Below, in pieces: positions 9,345-15,527 of a stretch of DNA of 64,000 nucleotides (position 1 is the stretch's first letter; each line of letters opens with the position of its first letter). Location of the stretch: contig NZ_FOOX01000015.1 of assembly GCF_900113335.1 (NCBI RefSeq), positions 91,121 through 155,120 of the forward strand, in the 5' to 3' direction. Source of the stretch: Desulfotruncus arcticus DSM 17038. GTDB taxonomy: Bacteria; Bacillota; Desulfotomaculia; Desulfotomaculales; Desulfallaceae. Made by a program: the position numbers and the translations under genes. The notes below the pieces were generated by a model. That model ran no database searches. It was not told the DNA's origin and was given only the letters and a program-made list of their open reading frames with translations.

Positions 9345-10079
9345 ATGGTTGTAAAGCTGCATAATGTATCCGTTCGATACATCACAGGGGATTTTAAAGA
9401 AATTGGTATTAAAGAATATATTATCAGGCGCTTGCAGGGTAAGTATAATATAAGAGAATTTTGGGCGGTCGATAACGTTTCTTTCTCTCTTGAAAAGGGA
9501 GATTTGTGCGGAATTATCGGCAGCAACGGAGCGGGAAAATCTACGCTTTTGAAGGTAATTACCGGTATTATGGTACCTACAAAAGGCCACGCGAATGTCA
9601 ATGGCAATATTGCCGCGCTGCTTGAATTAGCCTCCGGTTTTGACGGTGATTTAACGGTGAAGGAAAATACTTATTTACGTGGGGCTATGCTGGGATACAC
9701 AAGAGCGTTTATGAACGAAATGTATGATCAAATAATAGCTTTTGCTGAACTTGAAGAATTTCAGGACAGGCCGTTTAAGCAATTGTCATCCGGCATGAAA
9801 TCCAGGCTGGCTTTTTCCATTGCTTGTTTGGTTAATCCGGAGATTTTAATTTTGGATGAAGTGCTGTCAGTCGGGGATGGGGCCTTCCGGAAGAAGAGCG
9901 AAGCCAAAATGATGGAGATCATTCATAGCGGAGTGACGACCATCCTGGTATCACATTCTCTTGATCAGATTAGAAGAATGTGCAACAAGGTGCTCTGGCT
10001 GGATAAAGGAAAGCAGATTGCTTTTGGTCAAACCAAAGAGCTTTGTGACCGGTATGAAGAATTTTTGGCTAAAAAATAG
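9345..10079 (+). CDS. wzt: Polysaccharide ABC transporter ATP-binding protein
   Basis: The 244-residue ATPase of the Wzm/Wzt-type exporter. It shows Walker A (GSNGAGKST), the signature LSSGMKSRL, Walker B (ILILDEVLSVGD) and the H-loop (VSHS). The protein ends soon after the nucleotide-binding domain. It therefore lacks the C-terminal carbohydrate-binding domain that in some O-antigen systems recognises a capped chain end, and chain-cap recognition is not expected. It lies 11 bases after the permease gene and closes the galactofuranan operon. A hairpin follows about 40 bases later. Confidence 0.93.
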   Translation: MVVKLHNVSVRYITGDFKEIGIKEYIIRRLQGKYNIREFWAVDNVSFSLEKGDLCGIIGSNGAGKSTLLKVITGIMVPTKGHANVNGNIAALLELASGFDGDLTVKENTYLRGAMLGYTRAFMNEMYDQIIAFAELEEFQDRPFKQLSSGMKSRLAFSIACLVNPEILILDEVLSVGDGAFRKKSEAKMMEIIHSGVTTILVSHSLDQIRRMCNKVLWLDKGKQIAFGQTKELCDRYEEFLAKK

Positions 10080-10082
10080 TTA

Positions 10083-10110
10083 AGTTCCAGGCACCCAATT
10101 TATAAACTTG
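10083..10110 (+). repeat. Dispersed GTGCCAGGCACC-type element, diverged copy
   Basis: The sequence AGTTCCAGGCACCCAATTTA is a diverged copy of an intergenic element seen at 14833, 26888, 26965 and 28742, with the core palindrome GGTGCCAGGCACC followed by AAACTTATTAACTTA. It stands immediately after the exporter ATPase gene. Confidence 0.6.
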
Positions 10111-10118
10111 AATAGTGT

Positions 10119-10166
10119 CCGGGGGAGGTTTTTGACCGGCTTATCGCTATTCCAAAAACCTCCCGG
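10119..10166 (+). terminator. Long GC-rich hairpin after the exporter operon
   Basis: The arm CCGGGGGAGGTTTTTG pairs with CAAAAACCTCCCGG across an 18-base loop. There is no strong T-run right after the stem, so it is either a weak terminator for the wzm-wzt operon or the end structure of a small repeat. Confidence 0.45.
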
Positions 10167-10252
10167 AACGAGACTCGACCTTTTTGTGTTAACTAAAGGC
10201 ATTATATTTAAAATCCCCTAGCTAAATCGTCACAGGGGGGGGCATCATAAAC

Positions 10253-10573
10253 TTACTGATAAACTACAGTATGATGATAGAAATTTTTTGCCTCTTCAGC
10301 AAATCCGCTTAAATGTGGCTTCAACTCAATTGCCTTTGTAATAGCACTATGGTCATCGTAGCCGGATTCAAGTAAAAATGCATAAGTACTTACCATTTCT
10401 AAAAATTGTGAGCTTTGCACATTAAGCGACATTGCCAATTCACGGTTAATATCACCGTTAAAGCTTCTCTCCAAATTATCTTTAAACTCCTTACCACGAT
10501 CGGTAATTCTGTAAACGTAGGTCTCGTTTCCCTTAAATTCATCTACAATTGCAAATAGAGAAATATTAAAGAA
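10253..10573 (-). pseudogene. Truncated small ORF, possible winged-helix protein remnant
   Basis: An open frame of about 106 codons on the reverse strand. It has an in-frame stop just upstream and no usable start codon before the middle of the frame. The beginning reads DEFKGNETYVYRITDRGKEF, reminiscent of the beta-wing and last helix of a small winged-helix regulator. The rest is predicted helical with no family I can name. The first in-frame ATG (10472-10474) lacks a ribosome site. It is probably the 3' remnant of a gene truncated when the adjacent transposon arrived. Confidence 0.4.
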
Positions 10574-10637
10574 TTATCAGGAGGTTTGAAGCAGCTACAG
10601 ATTAATTAAACAAAAGCAAATAAAGAACAATAAACCA

Positions 10638-10667
10638 TTGACGCCGAACAAATGTTTCAATTAGAAT
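10638..10667 (+). promoter_or_regulatory. Putative sigma-A promoter of the TnpB element
   Basis: TTGACG and TAGAAT are separated by 18 bases and stand 20 bases before the TnpA-like stub. The -35 is close to consensus and the -10 is good. Confidence 0.5.
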
Positions 10668-10687
10668 AATGGCAAGAGGTGGTGTCA

Positions 10688-10789
10688 ATGGAAAAATTGT
10701 TAACATCTCATCAGACGGCAAAGCTATTGGACGTATGGCCGCATACAATACGCCGCTGGGAGGTGGTTGCCTGTGAAAACTACGGTTAA
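10688..10789 (+). pseudogene. Stub of IS607-type TnpA (MerR-like helix-turn-helix only)
   Basis: A 33-codon frame starting MEKLLTSHQTAKLLDVWP and continuing HTIRRWE. This is the MerR/excisionase-type helix-turn-helix with which IS607-family serine recombinases (TnpA) begin. The frame ends within the start of the downstream TnpB gene, so the whole recombinase catalytic domain is missing. In intact IS607 elements tnpA precedes tnpB in this orientation. The stub indicates an internal deletion that left a TnpB gene with the tnpA leader. It may still serve as a leader peptide that couples TnpB translation. Confidence 0.7.
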
Positions 10790-12218
10790 AGGAACCATCC
10801 TCCAGCTCACAGAGCTTCAGAAAAATTACCTCGACAACCTCATGGGACGTTACTGTGCCGCAGTTCACTGGTCATTTAAAAGACTTTTAGACGGTTGGAA
10901 GGTGCAGGACATCCGCATATCTGTACAGGCAAAATTTAGTCTCAACTCCCGGCAGGCCAACGATGGTGTATACGATGCCCAAAGCACTGTCAAAAGCCAG
11001 CATGAATTGGTCAAACTGCACTACGAAAACGCCAAAGCAAAAGCCCGATTTACCGAAAAACGTATAGCCAAGACTAAATCACCTGCTAAAATTGCCAACC
11101 TGCAAAAGCGGTTGGATAAAGAGCAGCGCCAACTGGCCGAGTGGCAGTATTACCTTGAAACCAACACCTTTCCGCCCATAGTATTCGGCGGCAAGAAACT
11201 ATTTTGGGAACGGTGCAAAGGCAACATCACCAGAGAAGAGTGGCGAGAGGCCAGGTCCAACCGTTATTTATCCAGGGGGGACAAAACCAAAGGCGGCAAC
11301 CTGAACACTCGCTTATACGAAATTGCTGGTCAAAGCTACCTTGATCTAGCTGCCGAACAGGTGCAGGCCAGTAAATCAGTACGCTACAACCGCATCACCG
11401 TCCCGATTTACCTGGCCCATAAGCCCTCGAAGAAAACCGGCAAGATCAACGGCATCAACTACCGGCAAATGGTGCTGAACTATCTTAAAACAGGTAATGC
11501 TTATCAGGTAGAAATCCTCCGCAGGGACGGAAAATATTACGTCCATGTCACCATTGAAGAAGAAAGCCCGGTACTAGATAACGTTAGAGGTGCTATAGGT
11601 ATAGATACCAACCCGGACGGGTTGGGAGTAGCCCTGGTAGATTACCTGGGGCAGTACCGGGGCAGTCAGTGGTTGGGTGAAGGTGAATGGACATACGCTA
11701 GAAGTGATCGGAGGGATAACCTAATTGGTGAAATGACCAAAAAGGTAGTGGCTATGGCTAAAGAGATGGGCAACGCTCTGGTGGTAGAGGACTTAAAGTT
11801 CAAAAACGACAAGTCCGTAACGGCCAAATTTAACCGTATGAGCCACGGTTTTATCTGGTCAAAGTTTCTGGAATACGTTAACCGGTGTGCTGCCCGTGAG
11901 GGGGTGCCGGTAATAAAGGTAAAACCGGCCTTTACATCGGTCATCGGTATTCTAAAGTACCAGCACATGTACGGACTATCAACCCACCAGTCCGCAGGCT
12001 ATGTAATTGCCCGGCGTGGTTTAGGGTTTACCCATGAGAATATACCAAAAGAATTGCTTGATAAGCTAATCAAGAAAAAGCCCGAATTTAAACTAATGAC
12101 CAACTGGAAACAGTGGTCAGCAATCAAGAAAGCAATTCAGAAACATCTTAAACAGAAAGGGGTGAACAGCCTGGTTTCATGGCATGTTCACCGGAAAGAA
12201 CTGTTAGATATAGGTTAA
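10773..12218 (+). CDS. tnpB: TnpB-family RNA-guided nuclease (IS605 OrfB type), zinc-ribbon-less
   Basis: A 481-residue member of the TnpB/OrfB family, transposon-encoded relatives of Cas12 that cut DNA guided by an RNA from the element end. The RuvC-like domain shows motif I Asp278 in IGIDTNPDG and motif II Glu339 in LVVEDLKF. Where canonical TnpB has a CxxC zinc ribbon and then an Asp-x-x-Ala-x-Asn-Ile motif III, this protein has no cysteine pairs. Its corresponding stretch reads YGLSTHQSAGYVIARRGLG, with His405 where the third acidic residue might be expected. This is a known but less studied TnpB subgroup. The GTG start has GGGAGG nine bases upstream and overlaps the TnpA stub. Confidence 0.88.
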   Translation: MKTTVKGTILQLTELQKNYLDNLMGRYCAAVHWSFKRLLDGWKVQDIRISVQAKFSLNSRQANDGVYDAQSTVKSQHELVKLHYENAKAKARFTEKRIAKTKSPAKIANLQKRLDKEQRQLAEWQYYLETNTFPPIVFGGKKLFWERCKGNITREEWREARSNRYLSRGDKTKGGNLNTRLYEIAGQSYLDLAAEQVQASKSVRYNRITVPIYLAHKPSKKTGKINGINYRQMVLNYLKTGNAYQVEILRRDGKYYVHVTIEEESPVLDNVRGAIGIDTNPDGLGVALVDYLGQYRGSQWLGEGEWTYARSDRRDNLIGEMTKKVVAMAKEMGNALVVEDLKFKNDKSVTAKFNRMSHGFIWSKFLEYVNRCAAREGVPVIKVKPAFTSVIGILKYQHMYGLSTHQSAGYVIARRGLGFTHENIPKELLDKLIKKKPEFKLMTNWKQWSAIKKAIQKHLKQKGVNSLVSWHVHRKELLDIG

Positions 12219-12224
12219 AACCAA

Positions 12225-12440
12225 AAGCCTTTAGAGTTTGCGGGTGGCCACGGTACACGTTGTGAAAGGCCGTTGTCACAAGTCGCCAACCCAGGCGGAG
12301 GTAACACCTTCTCCGGGCAGTACGCTCGCATTAGGCAGCGGCGGGGAACCCTTCAGGGTGATCCACCTGGAACATAGGCGAGAGCCTATGGCCTAGCAGT
12401 TGAATCCTGTGACACTGCCTCCCGTTAGTCGGCGGGAGAG
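12225..12440 (+). ncRNA. Candidate TnpB guide RNA (omega/reRNA) at the element's right end
   Basis: Non-coding, GC-rich sequence directly after tnpB with a series of hairpins. They are TTGTGA/TCACAA (12260/12276), CGGAG/CTCCG (12296/12311), ACCC-TTCA-GGGT (12348), a perfect CATAGGC-GAGA-GCCTATG stem with a GNRA loop (12373-12390) and CTCCCG/CGGGAG (12419/12433). TnpB systems transcribe a structured RNA from this position, and its 3' end beyond the transposon boundary is the guide. If this is such an RNA, the guide would begin near 12440-12460. Exact ends cannot be fixed without comparing empty sites. Confidence 0.55.
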
Positions 12441-12524
12441 AAACCTAAATAAATCTGGATTAACCTCAATAAATCAGATATGTTTAGTTTTCAGAAACCA
12501 GGATCAGAGGGAACAACGCCGTAT

Positions 12525-12553
12525 TTGAATTTAATTAATGAAGATGATACAAT
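12525..12553 (+). promoter_or_regulatory. Promoter of the toxin-antitoxin operon
   Basis: TTGAAT, a 17-base spacer and TACAAT form a near-consensus sigma-A promoter whose -10 ends 35 bases before the antitoxin start. Phd-type antitoxins normally repress their own promoter, but no clear operator palindrome is visible. Confidence 0.6.
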
Positions 12554-12588
12554 ATTGACATAATAATGGCTTTAAAGAGGTGCATGGT

Positions 12589-12879
12589 ATGAGTTGGCAA
12601 GAGAATATTATTACGAACATCAAGCCTTCAACAGCAATTCGTCATGATTATAATTCTTTTTCAAAGCTGTGCCACGATACCCAGGCTCCAGTGGTTGTGA
12701 CCAAGAACGGCGAAGCCGATCTTGTGGTGATGAGCCATGAAGCCTATCAGAAGATGATGGCTCGACAACGGTTGGGACAGATGTTGTCGGAGGTTGACCG
12801 TGAAATAGCTGCAGGGACACCTATGCGGGATTTCGAGGAAACCTTTGCAGCGATAAAAAAAAGGATAGAAAATGAGTAA
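12589..12879 (+). CDS. Phd/YefM-family antitoxin
   Basis: A 96-residue antitoxin of the Phd/YefM type. The N-terminal half (ATAIRHDYNSF-like region, then APVVVTKNGEADLVVMSHEAY) is the standard dimeric DNA-binding fold with the TKNG and VVMS motifs. The C-terminal half is a helical tail that would wrap the toxin. The ATG at 12589 has AAAGAGGTG upstream at good spacing and is preferred to a GTG three codons earlier. The frame overlaps the toxin gene by 8 bases, the normal arrangement for coupled antitoxin-toxin expression. Confidence 0.9.
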   Translation: MSWQENIITNIKPSTAIRHDYNSFSKLCHDTQAPVVVTKNGEADLVVMSHEAYQKMMARQRLGQMLSEVDREIAAGTPMRDFEETFAAIKKRIENE

Positions 12880-13198
12880 GAGAATTGTATTATCGGAAAT
12901 GGCCTATTACGATATTGACAGCATATTCTCTTACATCGCTCAAGATAGTAAACAGACAGTTAAAAAATTACGAGTATTTATCTATGAAGGCATAAGGAAG
13001 CTATCAGATTTTCCGGAGATGGGGGCGGTTATCCCTGAAGAAGACGCACCTGGTGCACAACGTGGATACAGGCGTATTGTAGTAACCCCATACAGTATAT
13101 TTTATAGAGTACTGGACGATCGTATTGTAATTGCCAGGGTGCTGCATGGACGACAAAACTGGATGCAATCTATATTTCCTATCTATGACAAAGAATAA
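12872..13198 (+). CDS. ParE/RelE-superfamily toxin
   Basis: A 108-residue toxin of the RelE/ParE fold. The N-terminus (IVLSEMAYYDIDSIFSYIAQ) is the two-helix hairpin with the usual acidic and aromatic pattern. The middle has LSDFPEMGAVIPE, and the end has RRIVVTPYSIFYRV followed by IVIARVLHGRQNW, matching the ParE-like R-x-Y-R-V and I-x-R-V-x-H-x-R-x blocks. Whether it acts on gyrase (ParE-like) or mRNA (RelE-like) cannot be decided from sequence. Pairing with a Phd-type antitoxin supports a working module. A terminator follows 20 bases later. Confidence 0.88.
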   Translation: MSKRIVLSEMAYYDIDSIFSYIAQDSKQTVKKLRVFIYEGIRKLSDFPEMGAVIPEEDAPGAQRGYRRIVVTPYSIFYRVLDDRIVIARVLHGRQNWMQSIFPIYDKE

Positions 13199-13219
13199 CA
13201 GTCAACTGTTTTAATAAGA

Positions 13220-13247
13220 GAAGGCAGTCCTTACGGCTGCCTTCTTT
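13220..13247 (+). terminator. Rho-independent terminator, probably bidirectional
   Basis: GAAGGCAG and CTGCCTTC form a perfect 8-bp stem with a 9-base loop and a short T-run after it. It lies between the convergent toxin gene and the reverse-strand stalk gene. Confidence 0.75.
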
Positions 13248-13265
13248 AGGTTCTATTCAGTATGT

Positions 13266-13817
13266 TTATAGGTTAATGGTAACAACTTTAGTTGTTTCAT
13301 CCCAGTTAACCTTGGCTCCCAGTGATTCACTGATAAAGCGCAGGGGTACCATGGTGTGCTCATCAATGAGCTGGGCGGGGACATCCATGGCTACTACTTG
13401 ATTATTGGCTTTGGCTTGGGCTTGATTGATGGTTAGCGCGACGGTGGTGCCTTCTCTGGTTGCGGTAATGGTTTTTGTGGAATTATCCCATGTGACTTCC
13501 GCATTCAGTGCCTCCATAATTTCCTGTAACGGTACCATAGCGCGTCCATCTATAATCGACGGCGACACATCAAAAGTGAGCGGTTCATAGTTTACATAAA
13601 CCGTGATGCCGCTGCCGATTGGGGGCGTGGGTTGTGGTGTAACAGTACCCGCTGAATCACTGTCACCGTTGTATACCTGGTCAATTACACTTGGCTGGTC
13701 ATTCTGCCCGTAGGTACTGTCGATGACTGAAGATTGTGATTGCCCATAAGCGCCTACAGTTAGCGCCAAGAACAGCGCAACTGAAATGAATAGGCCTGAC
13801 ATTACTTTTAAACGCAT
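13266..13817 (-). CDS. Secreted stalk-domain protein (copper amine oxidase N-terminal domain-like)
   Basis: A 183-residue exported protein. Residues 1-25 form a signal peptide (LFISVALFLALTVGAYGQ). Then comes a low-complexity segment with STYGQNDQPSVIDQVYNG, and a C-terminal copper-amine-oxidase-N1 type stalk domain (about 78-183) with the twin motifs GRAMVPLQEIMEALNAEV and HTMVPLRFISESLGAKV. This domain is common in surface proteins of Gram-positive anaerobes and carries no catalytic residues. The start has a strong AAAGGAGGTG site. It is a close tandem paralogue of the gene at 14079. Function is unknown beyond a surface or periplasm-like location. Confidence 0.85.
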   Translation of the reverse strand: MRLKVMSGLFISVALFLALTVGAYGQSQSSVIDSTYGQNDQPSVIDQVYNGDSDSAGTVTPQPTPPIGSGITVYVNYEPLTFDVSPSIIDGRAMVPLQEIMEALNAEVTWDNSTKTITATREGTTVALTINQAQAKANNQVVAMDVPAQLIDEHTMVPLRFISESLGAKVNWDETTKVVTINL

Positions 13818-14032
13818 GTTTGCACCTCCTTTCTGTATTAGTATTAATTTCTGTTTAATTGATTAATTTCCTGCTGCTGCAATTGTTAAATAATGCCTAT
13901 TGATATTAAAGAGTTCTAATACCGGAACTTCATAATAGTCAGGTTTATCATTGACTTTCTGCAATTACTCGCTTGTATGCAGGATGATGAGATTACTCCT
14001 GTTCTCGTATGATAGATAATTCCCCAAACTTG

Positions 14033-14071
14033 ATATAGAAGCCAGGGGCAATTAGCCCCTGGCTTCTATAT
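14033..14071 (-). terminator. Perfect 17-bp hairpin between the stalk paralogues
   Basis: Two 17-base arms (ATATAGAAGCCAGGGGC and its exact complement) enclose the 5-base loop AATTA, 8 bases beyond the end of the reverse-strand gene at 14079. The rest of the 13818-14078 gap holds the leader of the downstream paralogue. Confidence 0.8.
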
Positions 14072-14078
14072 GTTCTAT

Positions 14079-14768
14079 TCAATATGTTAATTGGTTAATG
14101 GTAATAACTTTAGTTGTTTTATCCACGTTAATTTCGGCTCCCAATGATTCACTGACAAAGCGCAGTGGTACCATGGTGCGTCCATTTATGAGCTGGGCAG
14201 GTACACCCAGGGTAACTTCTTTATTATTGGTGTAGGCTTTGGTTTGATCGACGGTTAACTTAACGGTTTTGCAATGCCCCTGGTTAGAAATGTCGAGGGT
14301 ATCTTTGGTTTGATCGATGTTTCGCTTAAAGTTGGTGTCCGTTCTTGTTGCGGTAATGGTTTTTGTGGAATTATCCCATTGTACTTCTGCGTCCAGAGCC
14401 TCAATAATGGCCTGTAACGGTACCATGGTGCACCCATCTATTATCACTGGCGACACATCAAAAGTTAGCGGTTCATAGTTTACATAAACCGTGATGCCGC
14501 TGCCGATTGGGGGCGTGGGTTGTGGTGCAACAGTACCCGCCGAATCACTGTCACCGTTGTATACCTGGTCAATTACACTTGGCTGGTCATTCTGCCCGTA
14601 GGTACTGTCGATGACTGAGCCGTTGTAAACCTGATCAATTACACTTGGCTGGCCATCCTGTCCGTAGGTACTGTCGGTGACCGAAGATTGTTCCCCGTAA
14701 GCACCCACAGTTAGCGCGAAAATCAGTGCAACTGAAACAAATAAACCCGCTGTCAATTTAAGTCGCAT
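14079..14768 (-). CDS. Secreted stalk-domain protein, tandem paralogue with internal duplication
   Basis: A 229-residue paralogue of the preceding gene with the same signal peptide, stalk domain and ribosome site. The STYGQ-DQPSVIDQVYNG segment is present twice in a row (about 31-70). DNA encoding the second copy matches the neighbour almost exactly, which points to recent unequal exchange. A ~20-residue insert (TDTNFKRNIDQTKDTLDIS) splits the two halves of the stalk domain. One conserved position reads GCTMVPLQ instead of GRAMVPLQ. The leaders of both genes share the same CAGCAGCAGG-rich sequence, so the duplication included the promoter region. Role unknown; probably an envelope protein. 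Confidence 0.85.
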   Translation of the reverse strand: MRLKLTAGLFVSVALIFALTVGAYGEQSSVTDSTYGQDGQPSVIDQVYNGSVIDSTYGQNDQPSVIDQVYNGDSDSAGTVAPQPTPPIGSGITVYVNYEPLTFDVSPVIIDGCTMVPLQAIIEALDAEVQWDNSTKTITATRTDTNFKRNIDQTKDTLDISNQGHCKTVKLTVDQTKAYTNNKEVTLGVPAQLINGRTMVPLRFVSESLGAEINVDKTTKVITINQLTY

Positions 14769-14832
14769 ATTAGCACCTCCTTTCTCAATAATTAACTTCT
14801 ATGTAATTAATTGATCTCCTGCTGCTGGTACA

Positions 14833-14928
14833 AAGTGCCAGTCACCCAACTTATTATGAAGTGGCAGCGGATTACATGGAAGCGCGATGCTGTGCTTTGA
14901 GATTCCCGAGCTACGCTCACAATGACAG
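14833..14928 (+). repeat. Intergenic repeats: diverged GTGCCAGGCACC element and REP-like copy
   Basis: The gap 14769-15072 has no gene. It contains AAGTGCCAGTCACCCAACTT at 14833, a diverged copy of the GTGCCAGGCACC family. At 14899-14928 lies GAGATTCCCGAGCTACGCTC followed by ACAATGACAG, a REP-like element also seen at 30812 and 35126. The rest is the leader of the stalk gene and the upstream region of the gene at 15073. Confidence 0.6.
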
Positions 14929-15072
14929 AGGTGAGAATAGTGTGGATAGCCGGGCATTTTAAATTATATTAGAATATACGATATGGGAGCAGTGTTTTTG
15001 AAGGACATATAGTTAATTCATCGAAATTATGTATATTAATAAGCCAAATTTCTATTTTTGGAGGTCGATTTG

Positions 15073-15519
15073 GTGCGCGAAAAGAAATTGCTTTGGACCG
15101 GTTTGCTGCTGCTGGCGATCTGCGTAGTGGGCTATGCGGGCCTGGCTTCAGCCGGGGAAGACGGTGCTCCCGGTTCATTGAATGATCCTTTAGTTACAAA
15201 AAGCTTTGTTGTAAAATATGTGCAGGAATGTTTGGCTCAATTCGATCAGGCCGGTGGGGGAGGATCTATTGAATGGAGCACTTCTACTCTGGCGCCTGGC
15301 CAGGAGTTTATCGGTAAATCGGGCACCGAGTTTATTGTGCGCAGCGGTGAGGCCGTGGTGGTGGACCCGTCCGGCAGCGGCATTGTGGATCTAACCGCTG
15401 GTAAGAATGTGACCGCCGGTCTGACGGCGGAAAAGAACCACCTGTTTACCATTCCCAGGGAAGATGGCCGCGGGGTAACGGCCATTAAACAAACAACAAT
15501 CATGTACAGAGGCAATTAA
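15073..15519 (+). CDS. Exported protein of unknown function
   Basis: A 148-residue protein with an N-terminal signal or anchor segment (KLLWTGLLLLAICVVGYAGLA). Next is a NDPLVTKSFVVKYVQECLAQ stretch and a Gly-rich linker (GGGGS). The C-terminal domain is beta-rich with repeated hydrophobic-glycine patterns (GQEFIGKSGTEFIVRSGEAV), suggesting a small beta-sandwich or beta-helix. I recognise no named family. The GTG at 15073 is chosen because GGAGGT lies 7 bases upstream. It starts only eight bases before the FAD oxidoreductase gene ends its leader, so the two are probably cotranscribed and may act together outside the membrane. Confidence 0.7.
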   Translation: MREKKLLWTGLLLLAICVVGYAGLASAGEDGAPGSLNDPLVTKSFVVKYVQECLAQFDQAGGGGSIEWSTSTLAPGQEFIGKSGTEFIVRSGEAVVVDPSGSGIVDLTAGKNVTAGLTAEKNHLFTIPREDGRGVTAIKQTTIMYRGN

Positions 15520-15527
15520 CATTAGTT

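Noticed and set aside
12225..12440. Structured region after tnpB as a group II intron end or HEARO RNA
   Set aside because: No domain V-like sequence or reverse transcriptase is present, and HEARO lies upstream of IscB genes, while this lies downstream of a TnpB gene.
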